Shown here one piece after another: positions 36,668 to 51,512 of a DNA stretch of 64,000 nt. The notes under the pieces were generated by a model. The model had not been told where the DNA came from. It did no database searches and was given only the letters and a program-made list of their open reading frames with translations. Position 1 is the stretch's first letter, and each line of letters opens with the position of its first letter. Position numbers and translations under genes: made by a program. Origin of the DNA: Musa acuminata AAA Group (taxonomy: Eukaryota; Streptophyta; Magnoliopsida; Zingiberales; Musaceae); NCBI RefSeq assembly GCF_036884655.1, contig NC_088339.1, forward strand, positions 25,687,501-25,751,500, given 5' to 3'.

Positions 36668-39600
36668 ATGAAGCACATATTTAAGATCAAGCGGCACCCT
36701 CACCGATCCAACGAGATTCCCGCCCCGGCCGCCGCCGCAGCGTCGTCGTCGTCGTCGCCGTCCACCTCCACCGTCTCCCCCTCATGCGCCTCTGACCACC
36801 GGGCCGCGGCGTCGCTGACGCCGCCCTCCCCGTCCGAGCCACCGCGGTCGGCCGCCGCTGCAGATGATCGGCAGGACTACTTATCGTCGGAGGAGGAGTT
36901 CCAGATGCAGCTCGCTCTCGCGATCAGCGCTTCCAATTCGGAGTTCAGGGGCGATCTAGATGGCGATCAGATCCGTGCGGCGAAGCTGTTGAGCCTGGGG
37001 AGGGACCGCATCGAGCAAGGGAGGGAGGAGGGGACGGCAGAGTCTCTGTCACGGCGATATTGGGTGAGCTGTGTTGGTCTCGGTTTGATCTTAGTTTAGG
37101 GTTGGATTTGGGGTTTTAATAGTTAAAATAGTGGGAGTTGATTAGATAAGGAATAAAATTAACTCTAGGTTTTCTTAATGAAATTAAGGTTTATAATTCT
37201 ATTTATAGTAAATATCACGCTCTGTATTGCTTACATGCATGACAATTCCTGATGTCAAAATCTATGTAATTTACGGTGGCTATTTCTCTTATGGCAAGGG
37301 CGAGGGGGACTCCCTAGCTTATAGGATTCCTTTAATTTCTTCTTCTCTGTTGGTTTGGTTTCAAGACACTGTTCTAACACGTGCTGCATCCAGGACTATA
37401 ATGTACTTGACTATGGTGAGAAAGTTGTGGATGGATTCTATGACATTTTTGGGCCCTTGGGAAATTCTGCGAATCATGGAAGAATGCCATCACTACATGA
37501 ACTCCAAACAAGGATTGGGGATCTAGGTTTTGAAGTTATTGTAGTCAACCGTGCGATTGACCCTGCACTAGTAGAGTTGGAACAAGTTGCACAGTGCATT
37601 TTGTTAGGCTGCCCTACTGCCGAAATTGGGCTGCTGGTGCAAAGAATCTCTGAGCTGGTTATGGAACACATGGGTGGTCCTGTAAGGGATGCAAACGACA
37701 TGCTAACAAAGTGGATGGAGAAAAGTACTGAGTTACGAGCCACACAACAGACAAGTTTGTTACCAATTGGTTGCATAAGAATAGGGTTATCTCGGCACCG
37801 TGCTCTACTGTTCAAGGTTAGTTTTTCTGTTCTTTTGGGATACATTGCCATGATTTACTTTGTAGCAGCTTCAGGAATTAATGTGCGATTATATGCAAAT
37901 CACCTTTTCATTGGTGGTCTTTGAAGAGTGGTATCAGATTAGCCATACATGTATGTAACTATTTTATATTGTAACTGGGTGCATTTTCATTATTATGGAT
38001 TAAGGTAAGAGAAAAGAGTGGACTGCTACATATTGCCCTGTAATTTGTATGCCTAACAAGTTGCTGGCATTATTTTTCTATAACCCTATTAAGGTCATTT
38101 AGTATGCATCATTTAAATATCTACTGAAATTTGAATGGTATGAGCATTGCATATGCCATATCATTATTGCATGGAGCTGAAATTTAGCTCAGTAAAAAGT
38201 TTATCTGAAGATTCCTTAATGAGTACCTGTAGATTTTTGTTGGGATCCTAAAGTTGTATGTCATGCAGTATAGATGCATCATGTAACAAAAAAAAAGGAA
38301 AAATGTCATGCTTTCAACTTTCTAGGTAAAGAACAAACTATATTTTGTTGTTAAATAACTGTTCCTGTAAAACTATTATGTGGACAAAAAAACAATCATC
38401 ATGTGATGAACTTGTCAATAAGTGGACTCTTTTTTGTTTCTATTGTGCTCGATGGATCTGTATGTCCATGATTATCTCAACATACACGAGATTTATTAGT
38501 AAGGGACAACATGAAAATAGAGTTCCCTTTTCGCTTTTACATATTTTAGTAACATTGATTTTTTGGTTCTCAATCCTACATGGTCGCCTTGACATGATAA
38601 TGCAGGTTCTTGCGGATAATGTTGGCATTCCTTGCAGGCTGGTTAAAGGAAGTCACTACACTGGAGTGGATGATGATGCTGTCAACATAATAAAGTTGGC
38701 TGAAAGGTTTGTACTTATGCTATTCTACCACTCTTGAGCACTTCATTGATATTCCTTTTATTAAGTAACATTTCCTTATTGACAAGGTTGAGGCCTATAT
38801 TGCCTATAACTATATTTCTCATACTTTGAGAACTAGATGGGTATTTATTTGAAGAACAAAGCTCTGAGGTATATGCATCCCGTTTGTATTTTAGCCTGGA
38901 AACTTATTTCTGACCTATATTTTGATTTGGTTTTATGTCTGGGTCCTGGCAAAACATTTCTCTATTTGGGAATCTTCTTTTTAGTGTTCATGGCTGCTTC
39001 ATGTACACTGCATAACCATGTTAATACTGCTAGCATTCTTGTTAACATTTATAAATTATAACCTCATCCTATGAGAGTGAACTGTGCCTTTGTAGACATA
39101 ACATTTTCTTATCCTTATAATCAGAGGTGATAAATAGTCAGATAGACCAAATGAAGAAGGGGCTGCAATGTTAACTTGAGTTCTGTTTGGGCCAATTATT
39201 TTAAATATTTTTTAAACCCCAGAAGTCCTTTTCTTGGTTTCATTTCAAACATAATCTGCAAGCTGAAAAATGCATCATGATAGTATTATTTGGTTTCCAT
39301 TTTGTTACATTGGAGAACTTCTCTAATGATGAGATTTTTGTTGTCCTTGATCACATGGAAAGTATCCTCTTTTTTGCTGGCTTCCATTTCAGAAATTCGT
39401 AATCAGCTGAGTTTGTGATGTTTTAGACAACAGCTACCATATTGCAACATGAGGATCTTCTTTTCCCCTCGTCAATTCATGCCCTGATATATTAGGGATC
39501 TAAGACTAAATTGGTGTTTTTTTATTGAGTATCATAAATTTATGTTGTAATTTTGAAATGAACAATTGGAACATGACTGCTACTTGTAGTCTTTAACATT

Positions 39601-42600
39601 TTGCTACTGTCATTTCTGTATCAATCATTAATTTGATATTTTGTTGCAGTTCTAATTATAATGCTAATATCTATTGTTCTGTTTTAGAGAATTCTTGGTT
39701 GATCTTATGGCTGCTCCGGGCACCTTAATCCCTGCAGATGTACTAAGTTTAAAAGACACTTCTTCCAATCCTAAAGTAAGCAAGAATATGAGCCCTTCAA
39801 CCAGCAAACCAGAGGAAGATCATTTCAAGGATGAATTATTAGGTGGTGAACATAAAGGTGGTAATGAAGTTCCATTCTTAGATGAAAGTACGGCCTTAGA
39901 TAAAAGATTAAGATATGAAAAATCAATTGTGATACCTTCAGTTCAAAGTGATTGTAATGGTGAATCCTCTACAACTAGTGGAGCTCTTTCTGGGGTAAAT
40001 ATGAGTTTGTGTATGCAAGACCAACCTGATCAGTTTACATCTTTGACCAGTGCAACCTGCTCAAAGCAGAAAGGGATTGTTGGTGCCGCTGTGGATGGTG
40101 ATAATACCGGGAAAAGAAAGGTCAATATGGCATTGAATCCACAAACTGCTGTAGATTCAACAAATCTCTTTGCTGAACTGAACCCTTTCAGGGTAACTGG
40201 AGTTGGAGAAAGTTCTCCACATTCCAAAGCTACTGATAGTACAAATGGTGGATACCAGAGGCCAAGTGAAAAAGTTGCTTTAGGTCCTGGAAGATCCCAA
40301 GTTCCATTGATTTGGAAAGGACAATCTGCATGCAATGAAACTCGTAACACAAAACAGAATAATATTGTGGAATTGTCAGTTCCGCGGAGGAATCATGTAC
40401 TGAATGCATCATCTTCTAAAATGCCTGGGCCAGCTGCAAAAGTATATTCCGGTGGTTCAACTAATGTTGCTGGCTCTTCCATCAGTTCAAACTCTGTTGG
40501 GGTAATAAGTTCTGCCAATCAAACCAGTGGCACTTCTCTAAGCATCGGCTATTCTTTCTCAGAATGTGTTGAATCAGGTAATGCTCCCGAAAAAAACCGG
40601 AATCATGAATTGGATAGTCGCCATTTTGATCTGCCAGCAGATAAATCACTTGTCTCAGTTCTATCATCTGGAGAAAAGTATTTAATGGATGACCGTACAC
40701 GTGGAGTAGTTTCAAAAATGAGCCAACCACATGAACTGAGTGGACACATGAAAAATATTAACGAGAAACATGATCCGAAAAAGTGCTCTCATGATAGATT
40801 TCTGGGAACAAGTGTAAGCTCAGTTGATCAAGAATCTTTGAGTTCTTCCCAAGCCAGGCCAAGTCAGCTCGACCCAATGCTAGATGACGTGGCGGAGTGG
40901 GAAATCCCATGGGAAGATATAATAATTGGAGAGAGGATTGGATTAGGTACTTGCTTAAGATTTAACTTAACCTGTTCTCAAATCAGATTCTTATTTTTTT
41001 TTTCAATGGTAAACTTCTATCTTCCGCAGGTGGGCTAGCAATCTATATTTTGAATATTTCATGATCTTTTTCTGTCAGATTTGTCCCTTCCATGGAAATT
41101 ATGATATAATCTATCTTGCGTTTCTTTCTTCACTTGTTTCATTGTTATCTGACTCTTACTCTTCATGATATGTTTTCACATATTTATGGCACTTCTTTAC
41201 TTAATTCATATTGAATAAATTGACAACTTGTGACTTCAGTTTTTTTCCTCTTGAGTAGGATCATACGGAGAAGTGTATCGTGCAGATTGGAATGGCACGG
41301 TGAGTTGCTTCCTATGGCATATTGATATTCTAATTTCCACAAATAGCCAATGCCCAAAGTGGGTAAAAACTTGGGGGCATTCTAAGGTCCAATTATATTT
41401 TGTTTCGTCTGGGAAATGAGAAAATTCATCTTGTTTGATCAGTTTGTTTAACTTTGGTTTATGATTTGTCATCAAGTTTGTTATTCTAACTTGACCTCTT
41501 CTTACTAAGTTTGTTTAGACTAGTTTTCTGAGAAGAGCAATTCCTAGTTCTAAGATACTCCTCGTGAGTATTGGCTTTATTCCAATGATTCGTTATGGTG
41601 GCTAACCTGGAACTTTATATAGTGATTGTAATATACACATTATTTTGATGCAATTGAACATAGACTTAAATAAATGTGGAGAAAGCAACTTGATCCATAA
41701 GAATTGCAGGGAAACATCATAGTTGACATACATTGGTGTCTTCATAATATACATATACTTGGTCACCTTATCTGAGCATCTTTCATTGACTGATAAATGG
41801 GCAGAATATAACCGCTTAGACATGCTGTAGATTTGTGCTTTTAGGAGTTTTTCATTTATGATGTTTCCGTCGATTCTGTGATTATTCTTTGGCTTGTGCA
41901 ATATAGTCCTTGTTACTGTGTATGGTTTAGGTGACAAAATTTCATGTCGAATATGGTCGATGAACATCATTTATATGGTTCTGAAGTAATCTGGGCCCTG
42001 GTAATACTAGGCTGGTTGTACATGAAATCTTGTTATACTCATATTGCTTCTAGGAAGGGAAAAGGGGTCTAGTCATGAAGGACAAAATGAGACTTTTTAA
42101 TATAAATGTTTCCTATCTCAAACGACACAAATAATTTCAATCTTTGGTGGACTTAAAAGTACCAGCCCATGCTCTTTTACCATGTAATTTGGTGAATATA
42201 TAGCTCTGATAAAAAATGGGGACACCAACTTCTTGTCATTTGGGACCTTGATGAGTTTGGTTCACTGTCACCTTCTCACCAATGGACTCTGGTAGCAACT
42301 TTTTTTCATAAATGCAATTACATTTCAAGCAGGAAGGACTCATCTAGCAATGGTCGGTTCCCATTTCCTTTGAAGAGCAAGCATCCTGAGTGGGTTTCTT
42401 GCTCACAGATAAGTTGGTAAGTTTAAGCCTTTAAGAGATAGATAGGGACAGAGAAGTTTCAAAGAGACTGATACCATATAGCATGCTGTCATTGACAAAG
42501 AGCTAGTGTAGATTTTTTATAGGGACATGAACACAATGGCTTAAGTCATGCTTATAGACATGCATCCTTTGCCGGTTTTATGTTATATCTAGATGTACAC

Positions 42601-45600
42601 ACTCCAAGCATATGAATAAAAACAAACACGTAACTTAGATCATTGAGATTCTTATATTCATATTAACATTCATGTGGTTGTTTTCTAATACAGGAAGTAG
42701 CTGTGAAGAAGTTCCTAGACCAGGACTTTTATGGGGATGCTCTGGATGAATTCCGAAGTGAAGTATGTGAATATTTCAATACCTCATTGTTTTTCATGCA
42801 TGCTTGCTTGCTGAACTTTGAACCTGAAATAACAATAGATGCTTCTACTAATTTAATTATTTGTCATCTAGGTACAAATAATGCGGAGGTTGCGTCATCC
42901 AAATGTTGTTCTTTTCATGGGTGCTGTAACTCGTCCCCCTAACCTATCTATTGTTTCAGAGTTTCTTCCAAGGTGATATACAGGTCCTTTCTTTATATGC
43001 ATAGGACAGGAGTTTGGCCTGAGTTAAAATGTTTGTCTTTATATGCTAAATTGTTTTATTGAGCAAGGAATTTCACTATTGATATTTAATTAGTCTTAAA
43101 TCTTTCATTTTTTTTCTTAATGGAAAATGCTAAGTCGATGTCACACTCCGTCTGTTGTAACAATCTTTGTCTGTTTATGTGTATATACCTTAAAAATACA
43201 AATGTGCTTCATGTTAGATAATATCTGACATCAGTTAGATACATGTTCATACACTACATAGAGAAGGAAGGGTGACGATACTGAATAGTAGAGGGATTAC
43301 CTTTTTAATCGGATGGGCCTCATCCTATGCATATCAACTGCTATACATAGCAGAACTATACATGTTTCTTTTCCTGTGCATATACATTGTCTACATATGT
43401 CGACTGAAAGCATTTTACAAGACGTGGTAAGTGTATTGTGTTTCTACTCCTGCAAATGGATTATTTAGTTGCTACTTATGTTATACTTAGTCTTCAACTT
43501 TGGTAAGATGCTTGTCATTTCAATTGGTTTTGCTAAGTTTGCCATGTCCTTGCACTAGTGCGATTTGGCCTTTGATATTGTTTTTTGTTCATACCTATGT
43601 TATCACATATTTATTGATGTTAGTCTCAGTGTGGTGGATATTCATTGGAAACCGAATATTTTCACTTATTATTTAGGACTCCATGGCTATGCTGCTTTTT
43701 ATCATGTGGCTTTTGTTCATTTGCTAATGGTCCCATTGATTGAAGTCTTATCAGCTAGGGGTGTGTGGTGCCATGGTGCAGAAAAACAAATAATTTTGTT
43801 CAGTGATTTCATTTTGGCACAGCATGGTTTTAAATTTTGTTGGCACACTGTGTGCCCACAACCAAAGCAGTCATACCTGAACTCAAACGGACCTTGCAAG
43901 CTTATGATTTTCTAGTTGGTTGCGGTTAGGATGGCTGACTAAGGCCAGTTGTGAGTTGTTTTTTGGAAATAAATTATATAGAATTGAACCCTAGTATGAA
44001 GGAAAAATATGCTTGATTTGAACCTGACTTGACCTGCCAAGAGCTCAAAATTTCATAACTTGGAACCTACAGACATTCCCATGGGTCATCTCAAATGGGT
44101 TGTGTTCTAGTAGGATTGGCTTGAGAGCAACTTTGCTACCTCTACCTTAGTTATGGTGTCTTGATATATATGGGGTCTGTGCCATTCGGTACAAGTCAAC
44201 ATTGCCCATAAGTGAGTGTTAGCAGACCATAAAAACACTTTATGTCTGTACAACACGGTCAAAGTTCTCTGAAACTCAGAATTGTGTACTTCTTAGCTCT
44301 TTTCTTAAACATTGTCATGTGCAACTTGTACTACTGAAATTTGCCTTTTTGATCACTTGGGATGTTCTTATTCTTTGCATCAAAGAAAACAATGTTAAAA
44401 ATGTCTTGTTATAGTTATGGAGGCACATCGCTGCCTTGCTTAGTGATCAGTAAGCAAGAGAGATAGGAGGAAGCAATTTTCTAGATGAGGAATTTTTTGA
44501 AAACTTATACTGTCCATAGATTTGCTTTATGCTTGGCCTTTTATGTTGTATTTTCTAGGCACAACCATCATTCTTCTAATTGGTTTATAAGAATATTTGT
44601 TTCTGAAAAAACAAATGCTTGCTTGTAAGTAACTCGTTTTTCTCTTAAATGCTAATTTATTAGCCTTACTTTAGATTTATTCTTTCATATTTTTCAAGTT
44701 AATGTTTTTTTTTGTTCAAACAATTTTTATACTTGTTTGGAACGGAAATTTCAGAGGAAGCTTGTACAGAATTCTTCATCGTCCTCATTGTCAAATTGAC
44801 GAGAAACGCAGGATAAAAATGGCCCTTGATGTGGTATGACTGCTGAATAGTTGCATCTCAAGCTTCTTGATTGCTTATATTATGTAGTTTTTTATAATAA
44901 ATTTGTTTCATAGGCCAAGGGAATGAATTGCTTGCACACCAGTGTGCCTACCATCGTGCATCGGGATCTTAAATCACCAAACTTATTGGTCGACAAGAAT
45001 TGGACTGTAAAGGTATGTAATGGTGTTAAACCTTATCCCGTTTGTTTCTTTTCCACTGATCTATGTTGCCTTATTTTTCATTAGTTAAATAGCTGAAATG
45101 TCCCACTAAAAAATTTATTCAAAAGTTAACAATGATAAGGCATAGTGCTGTACAATTTCTTTGTCAACAAAATATTCATGATCAACTTGGTTGACACAAA
45201 CTCTGATGGTATCGTCCGTTCCAGCTCCTTCTTTAATTTCGTGATATTGCTTATTACATTTTTTTTCTCTTTTAGCAGTATACCGTACTGCTAGATATTA
45301 GTTAAACTGGAGATGGAATTCTAAATAACATGGACAAATAAGCTCCTTTAAATTACAATGGAGTTTTAAATACCATGCCTAGATGAGTGCCTTTCTCACG
45401 TGAAATTTAATTCTTGTAGAAATTAGTTGACCATTATGCCATCAAATTACAGTTTTTTCAATCCCGCACTTTCAGGTTTGTGATTTTGGCTTGTCACGCT
45501 TGAAGCATAGTACATTTCTATCATCAAAATCCACAGCTGGGACGGTAAGAATTATTACTTTTGTTGCTTATGACTTTTGAAGCTAATGTTGAAATGAATA

Positions 45601-47905
45601 TTTCTAATAATATTTATTGTTAATAGAATGGTGTAACATGAATGTGCATAAGCAAATTGTCATAAATATACTGCATACCACATATCTCTCTGTGAATTAG
45701 ATGAGACATACCTGTGACTCACAGCAGGTGGATCTCATGAGAGAGGCAAGTAGTTAAGGGAGGCAATTGCAGATGCCTCTTAATCATGACAAAACAATTA
45801 ATTAACTGTCGCTATTATTCTCTGTTTTCTTATTAACTCTTTTTTTCTTTGATCTGATAGCCTGAGTGGATGGCACCGGAGGTGTTGCGCAATGAAAAAG
45901 CCAATGAAAAGTGAGTTTCCTGATTAATGCCATCAATAGATACAAGATATTTCACAACTTTAGTGGATAATTTTATCACAGATTCTTCAGGAAGCATTCT
46001 GTAATTTATGTTGCTTTCCTAGATCTTGCGCCATGACTCAGTCATCAATTGTTTCTGAATTTCCAGTTCATTGCAAATCCACATACAGATAAAATACAGC
46101 TGCATAGTTTAAAATTTAGCCATATGATTCTGTTCTTAATTTTGAGCAGTAGGATTATGCAAATTTAGACACTTGGTTTGTTTCGTATTATCTTCGGTCT
46201 AGATGCAAGCTCTACCAAGGAGGTTGTATGAAGCCTATATAAAAAGGTAGCTCAAATCAACGACAATGCAATATATGTGTTTCTGATGATAAGTGGTGGG
46301 ATCAAGCAAATTTGTAATCCATCTTGTTAGATTTTGTATATATTCCCAATAAAAGACCATTTGAATCCAGGTAAGTAGAATTATGATCTTGAACTCTTTA
46401 TTTTCATTCCTATGTTGACTGAGGTGACATCTATAGTGTGGACCAATAAATAAGATCAGACCTGTTTACCCTTGCATGAATGGCAAATAAATTTTTTTTG
46501 TATCTGCAGCTTATTCTTGTATAACATATTTCAAATGTCAGGGTAGGGGATGACGATGTAAAATCTTGACAGCTCATCTAGTCGCTTGGCATATGAAGTT
46601 TTTTAACTTTAAATAGGTGGTGAGGGTGCCTGCCGTCTGTTGGAGTATATGTTTACTTGGCATTGACATAGTGGACTATTGGTGATTACAAGATCTATCT
46701 CTATGTTGTTTTAGCTTATGAGTTTTGGGGGCACCATTCTTTCTGGTGGTAGTTCTGAACCATCGGCTGCAAATAGAATATTCTCCTTTTTTTCTCATAT
46801 CGAAGTTTTCCAGCATAAATGAAATGACAAGTAGTGTGTGCCTAATGTATCTGGAAGTTGAAAACTTTAGTTCTTAACAAACTTCATTACATATGTGAAT
46901 AAAGATGGAGTCAGCAATAAATCTAAATTCCATCTATTTGGCGGATGAACGAGTTCTTTTTAACCAGCAAAAGGTCTATTGAAGTAGTCTTACTATGAGT
47001 TGTCCAAATCGCTTATTGTTTAAGGCTTCCAATTCCTTTCACCGCCGGTGTGAACTGACTCACCTCATCCAACTGATGCATTTAGCTCTTTTATGGATGT
47101 AATGATAGGCCAAGGTATTTTGGTACTAAATCTAATTCTATCTTAGTTTTGGTGTAGCAGATATATGGTACAGAATGGTTCTTGCATTCATTTTCCAACC
47201 ATCCACCTCTTTCATGTAATCGATGTGGAATTTTGCAGATGTGATGTCTATAGTTTTGGAGTAATCCTGTGGGAACTTGCGACGCTGCGGATGCCATGGA
47301 GCGGAATGAACCCAATGCAAGTGGTTGGAGCTGTTGGATTCCAGGACCGACGGCTTGACGTCCCGAAAGAAGTTGATCCCTTGGTTGCAAGGATCATTTG
47401 GGAATGCTGGCAAACGTAAGCTCCAAACCTGAAATTCCTATTTGAACCTTCTATTTTTATATGCAACAACCGACTTCCTTGAGGAATATTTGAATGGTTC
47501 GTCACGTCAAATTTAAGGCGTTCCTTTAGATTACCACCTGTAGCCCTGAACTATATTTTTCAGAGTAGGGTAGATTGATCCTATTCTATGATGCATCTAT
47601 GGTGCCTTGTAATGCAATGCAGAGTTCTAACTGTCTCATTTAGCTTAACTACTCCTAATACTCCGGTCCAGTGGTTTAATTTCTCTTACAAAAGGATTCA
47701 AGTCTCCTGTTCTAATTAGTTTAGCCACAATATATTCCTTACTCTGGTTTGAATGGTTTCTCTTACCAGGGATCCAAGCCTGCGGCCCTCGTTTGCACAA
47801 CTGACAACTGCTCTGAGGTCCTTACAGCGGCTTGTCATTCCATCACATCAGGAGACACAAAGCCCTCCCATGCCACAAGAGATATCAGTGAACCTGACGC
47901 CTTGA
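36668..47905 (+). CDS. EDR1: Raf-like MAPKKK, EDR1-type serine/threonine kinase
   Basis: Negative regulator of salicylate/ethylene-linked defence, cell death and senescence in Arabidopsis and rice, acting on MKK4/5-MPK3/6 signalling and at the ER/endosome. Thirteen coding exons: 36668-37063, 37394-37816, 38606-38706, 39688-40946, 41259-41299, 42694-42762, 42872-42972, 44755-44833, 44914-45012, 45476-45544, 45861-45910, 47239-47415 and 47770-47905. They sum to exactly 3,000 bases (999 aa), all with GT-AG introns. The start [10 protein letters not shown] is typical of EDR1. The EDR1/CTR1 regulatory domain spans about residues 95-330 and a Ser-rich linker follows, mostly on exon 4. The kinase (about 715-985) has GLGSYGEV, catalytic VAVKK (K745), HRDLKSPN (H839-D841), DFG (859-861) and APE (884-886), all intact. 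The carboxy end [13 protein letters not shown] resembles monocot EDR1. Confidence 0.95.
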
Positions 47906-48917
47906 TCACTAAGCATACTAGGTGACTTTCATGGGTTGGCTCTGGCCATAGTCGACTCTCCTTGTGGCTGTCTTGCTGCCTTTGCAAAAAAAATTTTCCG
48001 TGGCAGTCTGTACAGTGAAGTCAAAAGCCTTGTGTTATGTATAGAAAGAAAATTGCAACCTGTTCTTTGTTAACTGTGTTTGCAAGCCGAAACCGGCCAT
48101 CTTTTATGGATAACACCCCTGTATGAGGGTGAACAGTGCATAGTTTTACTTGATGGACTGTAATTGTATCTGTACTCTCTTTTATCATAAATCTGTTGCA
48201 TAATGTGCAAACTATGAACTTTCTTACATTGCTTTTATTTTTCTTGGAGTTAGACTAGAATAGAACCATCAGGCATAGAAAGTCTGATCCATCCCGCATA
48301 TATGATCAATTTGCTACAGCCTGCAATATGCAACATACGCAAGCTTTCACAGATCATAACGACACAAAAAGAGCAGCGACCGTGAACAACAATGGTGCTT
48401 GAATCAGCAACAATGTCTGTCATTAACTGCACAGCTAATCGAAGTCGAAGTCTGGCATTGACATGCCTGGCTATGGTCCATGGGGATGAGACCTTGCACA
48501 TTGTCCAGGCATGCACCATCACAATACCGAAAGAGACATCCATTTTGGCGGTGAACGTGCGTGTGCCAACAAATCGTTTAGGTCAAAACATGCAATAATT
48601 GAAGGAGGTGGACCGATGGGCTGCTCTCTTCTGTCATGTTCAATACGGTGATGATGAGAGCTGCCGTCAACCTAACCTCCATAACAACAACATACTGTGT
48701 ATCAAGCGAAAGACCTGCATCAGTCCCCCAAAAGCGATATGATCGAAGAGGATAAAGTTGAAAAGAGTTTCGTGCAGTCGTTTGAACACCGACTCGAAGG
48801 AGAGGGAGGGTATTCTGACGAGGGTGATGTTGTCAGTCACTACATGATGCATTTCAGGGGCAACGGTACCACACTAGTGTGTATGACTTTTCTTAGAGAG
48901 AGTTGGTGTGATACCGG

Positions 48918-49200
48918 TAAGGACGAAGGGGCGTGGTTGGATCCACCAAAACTAATGATAGATAGAGCCCATACAGCTAGTAGTGAGGAAATGGGCACTC
49001 TCTGCCTTTACCAAATTCTCTCATAAGAGACTTTTGCACGATGGGATAAAGTTACACACAAGTGTTCTTGGAGTGGCTTCTCTCTCCTAGTTTCTCAATT
49101 TCTAAGGACGAACAGGCAAGGTTGGATCCACCAAACTCATGATGGAGCACATACGGCAAGCGAATGGCTGTGTTGTGAGGAAATGTGCACAGTGCCCCTC
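48918..49200. repeat. Diverged direct duplication, offset ~185 bp
   Basis: The order taaggacgaa, ggttggatccaccaaa, atgat, agcacatac (or agcccatac), then tgaggaaatg and cac recurs at 48918-49005 and 49103-49195. Spacing between copies is about 185 bp. The family is unknown. Confidence 0.6.
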
Positions 49201-51343
49201 GGTGACCTCTCCGAGCAGTAATGTGTTCCGACACATGCACTGACCACCGGTGCATGTTGGTGAAGTGAACTACCTTTTCTTTCGCTTAACAAGAAAAGTG
49301 GTCTCAAAGATTTGGGCAAAAAGACAATGCTTTCTTTATTCAAAGTTGAGGCAGTATGGTTTTCAAGGATAATATGCAATCGATAGAACTTTAATGTGTA
49401 TGGAACACACATAATATTTCTTACACCACATCAGATATTCTGCTTCAACAATCCAATTTGGGTCTTCACCAGCTGCAAATATCGTCGTCTTTTTCAACAT
49501 GTTACACCATTGCTGCAGACAAATCTTTTTCAGCAGCTGCATATGACCTCTCTCTCTCTCTCTCTCCTTCGACATCTAATCTTAACTGCAATCTATCAAC
49601 ATATTAAGCATAGATTTCGTTGCTTCTCAAACAAACTATTCTACCTACAACGACAAATAAGCCAGATTCTTTTGGTCACTTCAGCAAGGCAAGAGTGAAG
49701 CCTTGTGGTCCTCCGTCCATAAAGAGAACCACCATGCGCAGTGACCCTGAAAACACAAAAAGAGTGGCAGATTAAACTGCTCGAGATTTCCCCTTCACCA
49801 TATGCAGTTTTTCCCTTGTAGCACAAAGAGGTGAACGAGCTTTTTCTATAGTGCTCTCCTTTACATGTCTTCTAGCCAATGTTCTCAAGCAAGATTCGGA
49901 TCCACCAGGCATCAGTCACACCTGATCTTTTTTGTTTGTGCTGCAGTGGGGCTGAGGTTTGACAACCCTCACTCACTATAGCAAGCAATCTTTTTACTAT
50001 GTGTTGAGTCTTACTTTCTCCTACCAGTATCACTTGCTGGCTTGGATTAAACCTCAAACTCCAATCACACACCTTCTTTTCTTATCTTTTACTCTCTTTG
50101 TATACCAGAAATTTTGCTTCTGTTTGTTGTTTATCTGATGACTGAGATGAAAGAGTAGCCAATCACAGGAATGAGGTCACTTTATATGATTAATTTGTGA
50201 TAAAGGGAAGGAAGCATTGAAGTTGGCTTGGACAAAGTCAAATTGATGGAAGGTGGTCCCATTAGTGTTGTTCTTTCTCTTTCTTTCTTCATGATGAACA
50301 AAGGAACCCAAATTGCTAAGAGTATTATTATTATAAATGACATAACAAGGACATCTGCATTGGATAGGACTGTTCAAGAGAGAATGGCTAGGTAGTTCAC
50401 TAAGCCAATTAGTTGTTTCAACACAATTTGGCCAAATCACAATGCCCACACAAGTTTTAGTTGACCACAAGTAGTAGGTCAGAAGATAATAATTATATAC
50501 CCTTTTGTGGGGTACCAATAGATGACATGAAACATCAAGACAGTGACTGTAGCTGGTAGCCAATGATTTTGGCTTGCCATCCATGATATATATATGGTTT
50601 ACCTCAAATCAAATTCATCATATGCTACAACACTTCTTCTCTTGCATTGCATCAATGAACAAACATATGACTTCATATTTCCATCTATGACTTCTTACAT
50701 GAGTTAAAAAGGGAGGCCTACCTTGAGGAGGGGTTATACAGACATAAATCCATCATAGATTATGATCATATCTATCATGAGATTGGGTAAAAGGCGATGG
50801 TCCCCATTTTGATTTGGTTCACGTCAAAGATCATCATTTAGCAGGTTCTAGGGGAGCAATAATTGATGAAGCAAAGAAGGGGTAGAGCTCGATATGATGC
50901 CGACAGCAGCATTCACCTAACTCTCTTCTACGACTGCGCTGTCTCAAAGGTGTTCCCGAGCCGAGACGGATTTGGCCTCTCGTGGCTCGTTTGGCAGCCG
51001 ACTTCGTCCTTTGTCACCGAGCCGTGTTCTTCTCATGCCTGAAAATTTCGGCGGCGATGTAATGACCGACTCAATCCCTCCCTGAAAGTTAAGGTGGTGG
51101 TGATGTGACGTGTCATCGAGCACGGATCTAACGTTCATGTGCTTAAAGCCGGCTTCTGAGCCGAGCCGCTACTTCTTTGCTTTGGCTCAGTCAGTGACTA
51201 ATGGAGGTCTGTACTGAGCCGTAAAGAAATGCTCACGTTTCGTTGCCTCGTCTTCTCAGCCCCAGTCCTTTGGTGGAGGTAAGATCATTGCGAGTGTTGG
51301 ATCCTAGGAATCATACCGCTTTCGTTCCAAAACTGCATTGGCT

Positions 51344-51447
51344 TCTCTCTCTCTCTCTCTCTCTCTCCTCTTTATATCCACTGCATTGGCTTCTCTGTTT
51401 CTTCGATCCAAGTTGACCTTGGACAGGGCGACTTTACGGACCATAGA

Positions 51448-51509
<62 letters not shown>
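51344..51509. repeat. (CT)n and (GA)n microsatellites in inverted orientation
   Basis: A CT run at 51344-51367 and a GA run of about 29 units at 51452-51509 are separated by about 85 bases. They are complementary and could fold together. They lie about 0.9 kb upstream of the FLZ coding start. Confidence 0.95.
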
Positions 51510-51512
<3 letters not shown>

